Program-made: the position numbers and the translations under genes
NCBI RefSeq assembly: GCF_002206625.1
Contig: NZ_NGUP01000007.1
Span: forward strand, 1-64,000
DNA: 64,000 bases
Origin: Polynucleobacter campilacus
GTDB taxonomy: Bacteria > Pseudomonadota > Gammaproteobacteria > Burkholderiales > Burkholderiaceae
Direction: 5' to 3'
Notes under the pieces: generated by a model
Told to the model about the DNA's origin: nothing
Databases searched by the model: none
The model's input: only the letters and a program-made list of their open reading frames with translations
Part shown: positions 7,704 through 17,300 of the stretch, piece by piece
How positions within the stretch are numbered: position 1 is the first letter of the stretch
Layout of the letters: each line of letters begins with the position of its first letter

Positions 7704-8429
7704 ATGCTTGAAAATTCTTACACCCAAAAGCGCAGTCAGCTGCAAGAGTATTTCGATCGTACTGCGGTAGACGCTTGGGCTAAGCTCACCTCCACTGCCA
7801 AGGTAAGCGGTATACGTGCCAAGGTTCGTGCTGGGCGCGAAGAGATGCGCCATGTGTTACTCAGTTATTTACCGAGTGATTTGACTGGTCAGCGTATTTT
7901 AGATGCTGGTTGTGGAACGGGAGTCTTGGCAGCTGATCTAGCAAAGCGGGGGGCTAATGTGGTCGCGATTGATCTATCGCCAACTTTAGTCGATTTAGCG
8001 CGCGAAAGAATTGGTAATGATGTCGGCTCTGGCTCGATTGAGTTTCGCTCTGGCGATATGTTAGATCCATCCCTTGGTGAGTTTGATCACGTGGTTTGTA
8101 TGGATTCGATGATTCACTATCACCATTTAGATATTGCGGATGCAATGGCTAAGCTTGCTGATCGGACTAGGGCCAATATTGCCTTTACCTTTGCGCCTAA
8201 CAATGCGGCATTGAGTACTTTATTGACCATCGGTAGCTTATTTCCGAGAAGCGATCGATCACCCTTTATTCAACCGATTTCGATTGACTCCCTTACGAGG
8301 ACCTTTAGCAAGCATGATGGTTTAGTAGATTGGGCACCAGTGAGTACACAAAAAGTGCAACGCGCATTTTATTTTTCACAGGCTATGCGTTTAAGCAAAA
8401 AGCCATCTGATCAGAATAAAGCGCAATAA
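7704..8429 (+). CDS. bchM: Magnesium-protoporphyrin IX methyltransferase BchM
   Basis: BchM uses S-adenosylmethionine to methylate Mg-protoporphyrin IX, producing the substrate of the AcsF cyclase encoded further downstream. The SAM-binding motif I ILDAGCGTGVLAADLA lies at about residues 65-80, followed by VVAIDLSP and a VCMDSMIHY motif typical of BchM/ChlM. The track ORF starts at TTG 7701; the ATG at 7704 is more likely, with AGG about ten bases upstream. Length (241) is normal. The stop is two bases before the lhaA ATG. Confidence 0.95.
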   Translation: MLENSYTQKRSQLQEYFDRTAVDAWAKLTSTAKVSGIRAKVRAGREEMRHVLLSYLPSDLTGQRILDAGCGTGVLAADLAKRGANVVAIDLSPTLVDLARERIGNDVGSGSIEFRSGDMLDPSLGEFDHVVCMDSMIHYHHLDIADAMAKLADRTRANIAFTFAPNNAALSTLLTIGSLFPRSDRSPFIQPISIDSLTRTFSKHDGLVDWAPVSTQKVQRAFYFSQAMRLSKKPSDQNKAQ

Positions 8430-8431
8430 CC

Positions 8432-9880
8432 ATGAAAATGTTTACTCTGACCTGGCGTGGCAAAGAGCTTTTTGAAAATTGGAAGAGAGTGAGTCCAAGG
8501 TTCTTACCTTTTGCCGATATCGCCACCAAAGAGTTGCCATTAAGTCGTCTCTTAAGGCTGTCACTATTTCAGGTCTCTGTCGGTATGGCGATGGTGATGC
8601 TAATTGGTACTCTCAATCGAGTCATGATTGTTGAGTTGCAAGTGAGCGCTGCTTTAGTTTCCATTATGGTGGCCTTGCCGCTGCTTTTTGCTCCCTTTAG
8701 AGCATTGATTGGATTTAAGAGTGATAGTCATAAGTCATTTCTAGGATGGCGCAGAGTCCCCTACATCTGGATTGGCTCTTGGTTGCAATTTGGTGGCTTT
8801 GCAATCATGCCTTTTGCACTCATTCTCCTATCCGGTGATACCACTTGGCCCGCTTGGTTTGCACAAGCTGCAACTGGACTTGCCTTCTTATTGGTAGGTG
8901 CTGGCATGCAGACTACTCAAACCGCTGGCCTCGCTTTAGCATCGGACTTAGCCCAGCCAGAGGCTAGACCAAGAGTAGTTGCGATGATGTACATGATGCT
9001 CTTAGTTGGCATGGCAGTCAGTAGCGCCATCTTTGGCTATTTGCTGATTGATATCACACCGATTCTGTTGATACGGGTAGTGCAGGGCGTTGCAGCAACG
9101 ACCTTGATACTGAATTTAATTGCCGCCTGGAAGCAAGAACCTCGTCAACCTCATTTAACAGCGCACTCCATTCCAACGCCAAGCTTTAAAGCAACTTGGG
9201 CCACTTTTTCCCAGCAGGGCAAAGTGATGCGTTTCTTGCTAGCCTTAGGTTTAGGTACTGCCGCATTTAGTATGCAAGACATTATTTTGGAGCCTTATGG
9301 TGCTGAAGTATTAGGCCTATCAGTCAGCGCTACGACAGTATTAACCAGCCTGACTTCCTTAGGTGCGCTGCTGGCATTTGCGGTGGCTGCGCGTTATTTA
9401 AATCGCACCATTGATCCCTATCGTCTTGCCTCCATTGGTGCCTTGTTTGGCATTGTGGCATTTAGCTGCGTGATTTTTTCCGAACCACTACTCTCTCCTT
9501 TGCTATTTCGTTGTGGCGCATTTTTAATTGGCTTTGGAGGTGGATTATTTGCTGTCAGTACATTAACTGCCGCAATGAGTTTTGAGTCAGGCGGAATGAA
9601 TGGTTTAGTCCTGGGTGCTTGGGGCGCCGTACACGCTACTGCATCTGGTGTTGCGATTGCAGCTGGTGGAGTGATACGGGATGTGATTTCTGGTCTAGCG
9701 ACTAGCGGTCTCTTAGGAGATGGCCTGATTTCTACTGCTACAGGTTATAGCTTTGTGTATCACATTGAATTTTATTTACTGTTTGCTACATTGATTGCCA
9801 TTGGGCCTTTAGTGGTGATAAATAAGCACGCGGTAATGAATGTTTCGAAGAAGTTTGGTTTAGATGAATTACCAAGTTAA
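8432..9880 (+). CDS. lhaA: Light-harvesting 1 assembly protein LhaA (PucC/BCH family MFS)
   Basis: LhaA is a 12-helix membrane protein of the PucC/BCH family needed for assembly of the LH1-reaction-centre core. The protein has the family N-terminus with PRFLPFADIATKELPLSRLLRLSLFQ, the ALIGFKSD and GWRRVPYIWIG motifs, and a conserved GAWGAVHATASG helix near the C-terminus. Its position between bchM and puhA is the standard location of lhaA. It is clearly related to the pucC gene at 21417 and the bch2 gene at 14640; position separates the three. Confidence 0.93.
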   Translation: MKMFTLTWRGKELFENWKRVSPRFLPFADIATKELPLSRLLRLSLFQVSVGMAMVMLIGTLNRVMIVELQVSAALVSIMVALPLLFAPFRALIGFKSDSHKSFLGWRRVPYIWIGSWLQFGGFAIMPFALILLSGDTTWPAWFAQAATGLAFLLVGAGMQTTQTAGLALASDLAQPEARPRVVAMMYMMLLVGMAVSSAIFGYLLIDITPILLIRVVQGVAATTLILNLIAAWKQEPRQPHLTAHSIPTPSFKATWATFSQQGKVMRFLLALGLGTAAFSMQDIILEPYGAEVLGLSVSATTVLTSLTSLGALLAFAVAARYLNRTIDPYRLASIGALFGIVAFSCVIFSEPLLSPLLFRCGAFLIGFGGGLFAVSTLTAAMSFESGGMNGLVLGAWGAVHATASGVAIAAGGVIRDVISGLATSGLLGDGLISTATGYSFVYHIEFYLLFATLIAIGPLVVINKHAVMNVSKKFGLDELPS

Positions 9881-9937
9881 CTAGTAGTAAAGTATGTTTT
9901 TTTCTCAATAAGCGTTTTTGTTAAAAGGGAGAGCAAG

Positions 9938-10708
9938 ATGGCAACCGGAGCAATTACAGAATATATAGATATTGCGCAATTGGTTCTATATGCATTTTGG
10001 GTATTTTTTTTCGGTCTAGTGTATTACCTCACCTTAGAGGGTAAGCGTGAAGGTTTTCCGCTAGAGTACGACATTCGTGGAGAAACGCGACGAGCGATCG
10101 GAATAATCGGAATGCCGGCACCAAAGACTTTTCATACGGAGTATTTTGGTGATGTGACCCAGCCAAAAGATGAGCCCCTTGAAAAAGTGGCTGCCAGGCC
10201 CTCAAGCTATTTAAATGGCGCCCCCTTAGTGCCAACAGGCAATCCCATGCTTGATGGAGTGGGGCCAGGTGCCTTTACGAAGCGCGCAGATATTCCTGAT
10301 ATGACATCAGAAGGTCAAAAGCGCATTCTGCCAGGGCGTTTACTCGGTCAATTTAGTGTCGCCAAACAAGATCGAAATCCGATTGGTATGCAGGTCATGG
10401 GTGACGATGGTGTGGTAGCTGGCACCGTGAAAGAGCTCTGGATTGATCAGGCTGAAGTGGTGATTCGCTATTTTGAAATTGAAACCTTGACAGAGTTTGG
10501 CGGTAGAAGAGTATTGCTACCGATCAATTTTTCTAGAGTTGGCAAAGAGGCTATCAAGGTGAAATCAATTCTGGGTAATCAATTTGCTTCGGTACCAGGT
10601 TTAAAGAGTCAAGATCAAATCACCCTGTTAGAAGAAGAGAAGATCATGGCTTACTACGGCGGAGGCACTTTGTATGCAACCCCTGAGCGTCAAGAACCTT
10701 TAATTTAA
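9938..10708 (+). CDS. puhA: Photosynthetic reaction centre H subunit PuhA
   Basis: PuhA caps the cytoplasmic side of the L/M reaction centre and helps proton delivery to the secondary quinone. One N-terminal transmembrane helix (about residues 12-32) is followed by LEGKREGFPLEYD, the hallmark at the membrane boundary, and then a PRC-barrel cytoplasmic domain with a PINFSRV block. The length of 256 residues is normal. A GGGAG ribosome site precedes the ATG. The 57-base gap after lhaA holds no TGT-N12-ACA operator. Confidence 0.97.
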   Translation: MATGAITEYIDIAQLVLYAFWVFFFGLVYYLTLEGKREGFPLEYDIRGETRRAIGIIGMPAPKTFHTEYFGDVTQPKDEPLEKVAARPSSYLNGAPLVPTGNPMLDGVGPGAFTKRADIPDMTSEGQKRILPGRLLGQFSVAKQDRNPIGMQVMGDDGVVAGTVKELWIDQAEVVIRYFEIETLTEFGGRRVLLPINFSRVGKEAIKVKSILGNQFASVPGLKSQDQITLLEEEKIMAYYGGGTLYATPERQEPLI

Positions 10709-10741
10709 ATCGCTGTAAATTGAAAGTAGAAAGTATTTTTT

Positions 10742-11401
10742 GTGAGTCAACAACCTTATCAATCAGCAGAGTATGAGTTTGAAGCGGCCTTAGGGTTGCC
10801 CGAACCATTGCCACAAGATGAAATCATCTTGTGGCAGGGAGCTCCCAATTGGATCTCCATGGCAAAGCATGTATTTCGTTTGCAATGGCTCGGCTTGTAC
10901 TTTGCTGTAATTGTGATTTGGCAAATGATTACTGTAGCCGGTAGTGAGGGTGGCTTAGCCGCTGGATGGAGTAGCGTAGCACTTGCCTTTGCTCTAGCTA
11001 TAATCGGGTTGATATTGGTTGGTCTAATGGCTTATTGGTCTGCCACTGAAGCTCTGTACACCCTAACGAACCGTCGTATCGTGATGCGAGTCGGTATTGT
11101 TTTGACTGTGACATTTAATCTCCCGTATAAAACCCTGGGCAGTGCTGGTCTCAAGTTATACAAAGACGGCACAGGTGACATTCCAATGCAAATTGCCACC
11201 GAGGATAAGATTGCCTACTTTCATTTATGGCCTCATGCACGTCCATGGCGCTTAGCCACCCCAGAGCCAATGATGCGTTGTGTTCCAGAGGCAAAAAAAG
11301 TAGCAGCCATCCTGACAGAAGCCTGGGCTGCATCAACTGGCTTGAGCAAAAAAGTAGCACAAGAAATTCAAGTTGAGCAAGCGGGAGTTCAGACGGTATG
11401 A
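10742..11401 (+). CDS. puhB: Photosynthetic complex assembly protein PuhB
   Basis: PuhB assists assembly of the reaction-centre/LH1 core. The 219-residue protein has a GEXILWQGAP-like N-terminal segment, two or three membrane spans around residues 45-105 followed by a YTLTNRRIVMR motif of PH-like membrane proteins, and a soluble tail. The start is GTG at 10742; no ATG near it fits better. The stop overlaps the puhC ATG (ATGA). Confidence 0.93.
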   Translation: MSQQPYQSAEYEFEAALGLPEPLPQDEIILWQGAPNWISMAKHVFRLQWLGLYFAVIVIWQMITVAGSEGGLAAGWSSVALAFALAIIGLILVGLMAYWSATEALYTLTNRRIVMRVGIVLTVTFNLPYKTLGSAGLKLYKDGTGDIPMQIATEDKIAYFHLWPHARPWRLATPEPMMRCVPEAKKVAAILTEAWAASTGLSKKVAQEIQVEQAGVQTV

Positions 11402-11862
11402 GCATTCCAGAAAACAAAGATTTTTTATCGCCTGTGGCCAAGATACTGGTGGCTGCTGGCATTAGCATTGTGCTGCTATTGGTATTTATTAATAGTCGCG
11501 ACCTGAGTACAGTGCGTGAGCCCGACGCATCCCCAGTAAAAGTGTTACAGCTGAGTTTTGAGGATCGTCCTGATGGGTCGATTGCAGTCATTGATTACAA
11601 AACAGGCAAGCAAATTGATACCGTGCAAGGTGAAGCAGGCTTTGTAAGAGGTACCTTGCGTGGTCTTGCGCAAGAAAGAAAACGCAGAGGCTTAGATGGT
11701 GGGCCTCCATTTGAGCTCATTTATCGTGCCGATGGCCGCTTAACCCTATCAGACACTGCAACCGGTCGTCTGGTGGATTTGGAGTCTTTTGGACCCACCA
11801 ATGCGAGTACATTTTTTAAGTTATTGAATGAGTCAAAAGTAGTGGCAGTTAGTAAGTCATAA
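11398..11862 (+). CDS. puhC: Photosynthetic complex assembly protein PuhC
   Basis: PuhC is a small membrane-anchored factor for core complex assembly. The 154-residue product has one N-terminal membrane helix (about residues 13-31) and a periplasmic-type domain with the family pattern FEDRPDGSIAVID...GEAGFVRGTLRGLAQERKR and a FELIYRADGRLTLSD segment. It overlaps puhB by four bases and is followed by acsF after about 20 bases, in the usual puhABC-acsF-puhE order. Confidence 0.92.
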   Translation: MSIPENKDFLSPVAKILVAAGISIVLLLVFINSRDLSTVREPDASPVKVLQLSFEDRPDGSIAVIDYKTGKQIDTVQGEAGFVRGTLRGLAQERKRRGLDGGPPFELIYRADGRLTLSDTATGRLVDLESFGPTNASTFFKLLNESKVVAVSKS

Positions 11863-11881
11863 ATCTTTATTGGAGCTGGAA

Positions 11882-12976
11882 ATGAATTTAGATAGCGCAG
11901 AAACCATGTTGCAAAGTCAGATCCCTGCAAAGGGTTCAATTAATGAGTCCACCAAGATGGCATTAGAAGATGCGGTATTAAGCCCGCGCTTTTATACGAC
12001 CGATTTTAAAGAGATGGATCGCATTAGTATTGATTCCTTGCGTCCAGAATGGGATGCATTGATGGCAGAGTATGAGGGCGACAATAATGCGGATCACTTC
12101 CAGCGACCTGCGGATATGGACAAGAATTATTCCAACCTCCATCCCGCCTTATATGATGAGTTCGTTGAATTCTTAATTAGTTCGATTACCTCCGAGTTTT
12201 CGGGTTGCATTTTGTATGCTGAGATTAAGCGCAAGGTCACCAATCCCGATATGCGTAACTTGTTCGGCTACATGGCTAGAGATGAAAGTCGACATGCTGG
12301 CTTTATTAACCAGTGGCTCAAGGACTTTAATATTGGTATTGATTTAGGCTTTTTAGCGAAAGCCAAGAAATACACTTACTTCAAGCCAAAGTTTATTTTT
12401 TACGCTACCTATCTCTCCGAGAAGATTGGCTATGCGCGTTACATCACCATCTTTAGGGAACTTGAAAGTCGCCCTGAAACACGCTTTCATCCGATCTTCT
12501 TGTGGTTTGAGCGCTGGTGCAATGACGAGTTCCGCCATGGCGAATCCTTTGCGTTAATCATGCGTGCTAATCCGAAGTTACTCCAAGGTGTCAATAAGTT
12601 ATGGATTCGCTTCTTTATTCTTGCGGTATACGCCACGATGTATGTTCGTGACCATACTCGGATTGAGCTTTACAAAGCGATGCAGATTTCTCCAACGGAT
12701 TACGACAAGAAAGTATTGTTCATCACCAACGAAATTATTAAGCAGGTATTCCCAATTTCTGTGAATTTGGATGACTCCCGTTTCTATCGCTATCTTGAAG
12801 AGATGAGGGCGCTGTTTGAGAAGATGGATGCCTATAAGAAAGAGGGTGGTCTGACCAATAAAGTGAAGTCTGCTGTTTTGGGTGCTCGTGCTGGTTTAGT
12901 GTTCGTAAAACTGTACTTCCTACCAGTCCAAGACAACACTTTGCCTGCCAATGTTCGTATGGTTCCTACCTGGTAA
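11882..12976 (+). CDS. acsF: Aerobic Mg-protoporphyrin IX monomethyl ester cyclase AcsF
   Basis: AcsF is the oxygen-dependent di-iron cyclase that forms ring E of bacteriochlorophyll; its presence indicates synthesis under oxic conditions. Two carboxylate-bridged di-iron motifs are visible: DESRH at about 134-138 and NDEFRH at about 214-219, with matching Glu residues in the preceding helices (SSITSEFSG...LYAEIKRK). The track ORF begins at TTG 11870, but a GGAG ribosome site at 11872-11875 points to the ATG at 11882 (364 residues). The oxygen-independent cyclase bchE is not seen in this window. Confidence 0.96.
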   Translation: MNLDSAETMLQSQIPAKGSINESTKMALEDAVLSPRFYTTDFKEMDRISIDSLRPEWDALMAEYEGDNNADHFQRPADMDKNYSNLHPALYDEFVEFLISSITSEFSGCILYAEIKRKVTNPDMRNLFGYMARDESRHAGFINQWLKDFNIGIDLGFLAKAKKYTYFKPKFIFYATYLSEKIGYARYITIFRELESRPETRFHPIFLWFERWCNDEFRHGESFALIMRANPKLLQGVNKLWIRFFILAVYATMYVRDHTRIELYKAMQISPTDYDKKVLFITNEIIKQVFPISVNLDDSRFYRYLEEMRALFEKMDAYKKEGGLTNKVKSAVLGARAGLVFVKLYFLPVQDNTLPANVRMVPTW

Positions 12977-12980
12977 TGTG

Positions 12981-13733
12981 ATGAGCATTGTTTGGCCTAT
13001 CCTCTACGCGATTTTTATATGGTGGTTTAGCACCGGGATCATTCTTTTGCTAAACCAGCGTGATCCTTCGACCTATAAAAATACCTTTTGGGTGAGTGGT
13101 ATGGTTTTGGCTTTAGCTTTAGTGGGATTAAAAACGAGCGCCAACTTAAGTACAGTAGCGGGTGCTTATTGTGGTTTCACCTGCGCTATTTTAGTTTGGG
13201 GTTGGCAAGAAATCGGCTTCTTGTTTGGCTATGTGACTGGTCCTCGTCGAGAGCCATGCCCAGAAAACTGCCGGGGTATGCAGAAGATGTACTTTGCATT
13301 TCAGACGATTCAGCATCATGAGATTGCTTTAGTTGTGTTGGCATTGGCAGTAACAGTCATGACTTGGGGTGGCTCAAATCAAACAGGCTTTTGGACTTTT
13401 ATCATCCTCTGGTTAATGCGTCAGAGCGCTAAGCTCAACGTCTTCTTGGGTGTTGCAAATCTCAATGAGCGTTTCCTGCCAAATCATCTCAAGTACATGT
13501 TTACTTATTTCACTTGTAAGCCAATGAATCCTTTGCTGCCGCTATCGGTTATTGGTGGTGTTCTCTGCGCAGTTCCTTTGTGGTTAGCCGCAGTCAACCC
13601 TAGTTCAAATGATTTTCAGGTTGCTTCAATGTCATTGACTGGCGCTATTTTGTCGCTAGCAGTCTTAGAGCATATTTTGATGGTGTTACCTTTCTCTAGC
13701 GAGCGCCTTTGGAAGTGGGGAATGCGATCATAA
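12981..13733 (+). CDS. puhE: Photosynthesis membrane protein PuhE
   Basis: PuhE is a polytopic membrane protein consistently found behind acsF or puhC and linked to bacteriochlorophyll/core complex formation. The product has about seven membrane helices, with the family start LYAIFIWWFSTGIIL and the FFAFQTIQHHEIAL-like block (here FAFQTIQHHEIAL). The track ORF starts inside acsF at 12951. The ATG at 12981, just after the acsF stop, gives the natural N-terminus (250 residues). It is followed closely by bchG. Confidence 0.88.
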   Translation: MSIVWPILYAIFIWWFSTGIILLLNQRDPSTYKNTFWVSGMVLALALVGLKTSANLSTVAGAYCGFTCAILVWGWQEIGFLFGYVTGPRREPCPENCRGMQKMYFAFQTIQHHEIALVVLALAVTVMTWGGSNQTGFWTFIILWLMRQSAKLNVFLGVANLNERFLPNHLKYMFTYFTCKPMNPLLPLSVIGGVLCAVPLWLAAVNPSSNDFQVASMSLTGAILSLAVLEHILMVLPFSSERLWKWGMRS

Positions 13734-13744
13734 ATACACTCACT

Positions 13745-14632
13745 ATGCGCCGCTTCCCCGCGCCATCCGCCATCCTAGAATTACTTAAGCCCATTACTTG
13801 GTTTCCGCCAATGTGGGCTTTTGCCTGCGGGGTGATTGCTACTGGCGTTTCCTTTGAAGGACGTTGGCACTTGTTAGTTGCGGGTGTGATTCTGGCAGGC
13901 CCCATGGTGTGCGCTGCCAGTCAGGCAGTCAATGATTGGTTTGATCGCGAGGTAGATGCGATTAACGAACCACAACGTCCCATTCCTTCGGGCCGTATGC
14001 CAGGTACTTGGGGTCTGTATGTTGCCTGTATCTGGACTGGCCTCTCACTCTTATTGGGCTGGTTGATTAGTCCTTGGGCATTTGCAGCAACTTTGTTAGG
14101 GCTCTTACTAGCTTGGCTTTACAGCATGCCGCCACTCCGCTTTAAACAAAACGGCTGGTACGGTAATGCTGCTTGCGGAATTTCTTATGAAGGATTGGCT
14201 TGGTTTACAGGATCAGCAGTGATGATGGGGGACTTGCTTCCTTCTACTCCATCGATTCTTCTAGCGATTCTGTATAGCATTGGCGCACACGGCATCATGA
14301 CCTTAAATGATTTCAAGGCAATTGAAGGCGATCGCAAGATGGGCGTACTCTCTTTGCCAGTCCAGCTCGGTATCGCAGGTGCCGCCCAGAATGCATGCCT
14401 CATGATGTTAGCGCCTCAGTTTGGCGTTATTGGGCTCTTATTGGTATGGGGCGCTTATTGGCAAGCGCTCGTGATTTTGCTGCTCATCGCCGGTCAAATC
14501 AAAATGATGCATTATTTTTTACAGGATCCAGTCAAGCGCGCATTATTTTTGAGTGGCTTTGGAGTGCCATTATTTGTTGCAGGAATGATGGTCAGTGCAT
14601 TTGCAGTGGCAGGACGTTTCTCGGTAAATTAA
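13745..14632 (+). CDS. bchG: Bacteriochlorophyll synthase BchG
   Basis: BchG attaches the geranylgeranyl/phytyl alcohol to bacteriochlorophyllide a. The UbiA-family prenyltransferase signature NDWFDREVDAINEPQRPIPSG is visible, with a second Asp-rich block LNDFKAIEGDRKMG and about eight membrane spans. The N-terminal ELLKPITWFPPMWAF is typical of BchG. The ATG at 13745 gives 295 residues; a GTG at 13715 and a TTG at 13709, overlapping puhE, are alternatives. BchP, which reduces the side chain, is two genes downstream. Confidence 0.95.
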   Translation: MRRFPAPSAILELLKPITWFPPMWAFACGVIATGVSFEGRWHLLVAGVILAGPMVCAASQAVNDWFDREVDAINEPQRPIPSGRMPGTWGLYVACIWTGLSLLLGWLISPWAFAATLLGLLLAWLYSMPPLRFKQNGWYGNAACGISYEGLAWFTGSAVMMGDLLPSTPSILLAILYSIGAHGIMTLNDFKAIEGDRKMGVLSLPVQLGIAGAAQNACLMMLAPQFGVIGLLLVWGAYWQALVILLLIAGQIKMMHYFLQDPVKRALFLSGFGVPLFVAGMMVSAFAVAGRFSVN

Positions 14633-14639
14633 TAAAACT

Positions 14640-15992
14640 ATGAGCGCACCTGAAACCACCTATCTCACTTGGCCCCAAATTGCCAGACTAGGTTTAGTCC
14701 AGGCATCTTTAGGATCGATTGTGGTGTTAACGACCTCACTCTTAAATCGAGTGATGGTGATTGAGTTAGCTCTGCCAGCAATTTTGCCCGGCGCATTAGT
14801 AGCAATACATTATTTTATTCAGTTAATCCGCCCCCGCATGGGTTTTGGTTCCGATCAAACGCGCAGAGCCAGCCCATGGATACGTGGAGGAATATTGGTA
14901 TTAGCTAGTGGCGGCGTATTAGCGGCCGCCTCCACAATCCTGTTAAGTCACTCGGTTGTTTTAGGCATTGCACTGGCAACCGTTGCCTTTTTAATGATTG
15001 GCATTGGCGTGAGTTCTAGTGGCACTGCATTACTGGTGCTGCTAGCAAAACGAGTAGAGCCTAAAAAGAAGGCTGCAGCAGCTACTTGCGTTTGGTTGAT
15101 GATGATTTTTGGGTTTGCTTTTACAGCTAGTGTTAGTGGCAAGTTCCTCACCCCATTTTCATTTGAGCGTTTACTCATGGTTTCATCGACCGTATCGGTG
15201 ATTGCAGTGATAGTCACATTCTTGGCGATCTGGGGCATGGAAGCGCCAGTTACTAAAAACCAGCAGCTAGCAACTAAGGCAGATGGAGTCGAATCAGAGG
15301 GTCCAAGCAAAGCCAGTTTTCGTGAAGCCTTTGCTGAGGTCTGGAAAGAAAGTAGGGTGCGTTCGTTTACCTGGTTTGTCTTTGTATCGATGTTGGCTTA
15401 TAGCTCACAAGATTTGATCTTAGAACCTTTTGCTGCCGTTGCCTTTGGGTTCTCACCCGCAGAGACAACCACTTTATCTGGCTTGCAAAACGGTGGCGTA
15501 CTCATTGGAATGCTCTTTTTAGCCTTTATTACGAGCAAGGCTAAATCTCAGACATTAACGTCATTGAGTACTTGGACGATTGGCGGATGCCTGGCTTCAG
15601 CCTTAGCGATGTTAGGTCTGGTTTTATCAGGTCCGATTGCCAATGTGATTTTCTTTCAAGTAGCTGTTTTCCTATTGGGCATCTTTAATGGCGCATTTTC
15701 GATTGCTGCTGTCGGCTCGATGATGCAATTTGCGAGTATCGGTAGTGCGCGGCGTGAGGGTGTTCGTATGGGAATTTGGGGTGCATCGCAAGCGATGGCC
15801 TTTGGTTTAGGTGGAATTATTGGAACGGGTTTAAGCGATATTGCCAGAATCATTTTGGGTGACCCCGCTTCTGCCTATGCCTTTGTCTTTTTATTAGAAG
15901 CTGTTTTATTTGTGGTGGCTGCGTACTTGTCTTATCAGACCAGAACGCAAAAACAAACAAGCAAGATGTCGAGTCATTTAGTGGGTGTGTAG
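14640..15992 (+). CDS. PucC/BCH-family MFS protein between bchG and bchP (Bch2/ORF428 type)
   Basis: This 450-residue, 12-helix protein belongs to the same PucC/BCH transporter family as LhaA and PucC: it has LGSIVVLTTSLLNRVMVIELALPA and a GIWGASQAMAFGLGG helix. Its position between bchG and bchP matches the bch2/ORF428 gene of other purple bacteria, whose role is thought to lie in pigment delivery or use. It is more divergent than the other two paralogues and lacks their PRFLPFAD N-terminal extension. The start ATG is seven bases after bchG. Confidence 0.85.
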   Translation: MSAPETTYLTWPQIARLGLVQASLGSIVVLTTSLLNRVMVIELALPAILPGALVAIHYFIQLIRPRMGFGSDQTRRASPWIRGGILVLASGGVLAAASTILLSHSVVLGIALATVAFLMIGIGVSSSGTALLVLLAKRVEPKKKAAAATCVWLMMIFGFAFTASVSGKFLTPFSFERLLMVSSTVSVIAVIVTFLAIWGMEAPVTKNQQLATKADGVESEGPSKASFREAFAEVWKESRVRSFTWFVFVSMLAYSSQDLILEPFAAVAFGFSPAETTTLSGLQNGGVLIGMLFLAFITSKAKSQTLTSLSTWTIGGCLASALAMLGLVLSGPIANVIFFQVAVFLLGIFNGAFSIAAVGSMMQFASIGSARREGVRMGIWGASQAMAFGLGGIIGTGLSDIARIILGDPASAYAFVFLLEAVLFVVAAYLSYQTRTQKQTSKMSSHLVGV

Positions 15993-16042
15993 TAAATCAA
16001 TCAATTAACTGAATCATTTAACTGAGTATGATGGAGATGAAC

Positions 16043-17245
16043 ATGAGTGCCCTAGAAACTTTTGAAGTCGTTGTGGTTGGCGGTGGCCCTACTGGAGCTA
16101 CAGCTGCAAGTGATCTCGCAAAGAAAGGTCGAAAAGTCCTCTTACTAGATCGCATGGGCCGTATTAAGCCTTGCGGTGGCGCTATACCTCCTCGCTTAAT
16201 TAAAGATTTTGAAATCCCCGATGAGCTTCTAGTAGCCAAGGCCAATTGCGCCAGAATGATTGCCCCTTCAGATAAGGCAGTCGATATGCATATTGAGGGC
16301 GGCTTTGTAGGCATGGTCGATCGCGATAAGTTTGATGAATTCTTGCGTGTTCGTGCTGCCAATGATGGTGCCGAAAGAAGAACTGGCGTCTTTGAAAAAC
16401 TCACTAGAGATTCAGATGGAGTCTCAGTTGTGCATTATGTCGTGCGAGGTAAGCATGGTGCACCTGATGAAACCGTAGCCGTTCGCGCCAAGGCAGTGAT
16501 TGGTGCTGATGGCGCAAAATCAGGAGTGGGCCGTCAGGCGATTCCAGGGGCTAAAGATGTGGAGTATGTCTTCGCCTATCACGAGATCGTTAAGGTTCCT
16601 GAAAACCCACCAGAGGGTTTTGATGGCTCACGCTGCGATGTGTTTTATCAGGGCGCTTTATCCCCAGACTTTTATGGCTGGATATTCCCTCATGGCACCA
16701 CCATGAGTATCGGCACAGGCACTGCTGATAAAGGCTTTTCTTTAAGAAGTGCAGTAGAAACTCTCAAAAAACAAACTGGCCTAGAGAATGCTGAAATGCT
16801 CAGGCATGAGGGCGCACCGCTACCCATGAAGCCATTAAAGAAATGGGATAACGGTAGAGATGTGGTGTTGGCTGGTGATGCTGCTGGTGTGGTGGCGCCT
16901 GCTTCCGGTGAGGGAATTTACTACGGTATGTATGGTGGCCGTGTGGCTGCAGAAGCGGTAGAAGAGCTCCTAGTGACCGGCAAGGGTAAGTCCTTGGCAA
17001 AAGCCCGTAAAAAGTTTATGAAAGAACATGGCACGGTATTTTTGGTACTTGGAATCATGCAGCGTTTTTGGTACACCAACGATAAACGTCGTGAGCGCTT
17101 TGTCAAAATGTGTGAAGATAAAGACGTTCAGCGCTTAACATTTGAATCGTATATGAATAAGAAACTCGTTCGCCGTGACCCTCTGGCGCACTTGAAGATT
17201 TTCTTAAAAGATACCGCCCATTTATTGGGTTTTGCGAAAGTTTAA
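16043..17245 (+). CDS. bchP: Geranylgeranyl reductase BchP
   Basis: BchP reduces the geranylgeranyl tail of bacteriochlorophyll to phytyl. The FAD-binding start VVVVGGGPTGATAASDLAKKG is followed by LLLDRMGRIKPCGGAIP, characteristic of the geranylgeranyl reductase family, and the second FAD motif VVLAGDAAGVVAPASGEGIYYGM lies near residue 275. The track ORF starts at 16028, but GGAG at 16032-16035 is seven bases from the ATG at 16043, which gives a standard N-terminus (400 residues). Last recognised bch gene of this rightward run. Confidence 0.96.
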   Translation: MSALETFEVVVVGGGPTGATAASDLAKKGRKVLLLDRMGRIKPCGGAIPPRLIKDFEIPDELLVAKANCARMIAPSDKAVDMHIEGGFVGMVDRDKFDEFLRVRAANDGAERRTGVFEKLTRDSDGVSVVHYVVRGKHGAPDETVAVRAKAVIGADGAKSGVGRQAIPGAKDVEYVFAYHEIVKVPENPPEGFDGSRCDVFYQGALSPDFYGWIFPHGTTMSIGTGTADKGFSLRSAVETLKKQTGLENAEMLRHEGAPLPMKPLKKWDNGRDVVLAGDAAGVVAPASGEGIYYGMYGGRVAAEAVEELLVTGKGKSLAKARKKFMKEHGTVFLVLGIMQRFWYTNDKRRERFVKMCEDKDVQRLTFESYMNKKLVRRDPLAHLKIFLKDTAHLLGFAKV

Positions 17246-17300
17246 GAGTTAGTCAATCAACAGCTTTAAATTAGTCCTAAAACTGAAGGGAAGTGGAATC

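Noticed and set aside
11151-11591. 146-residue minus-strand ORF over puhB-puhC
   Set aside because: Antisense to two confidently assigned genes; the sequence reads as a low-complexity shadow.
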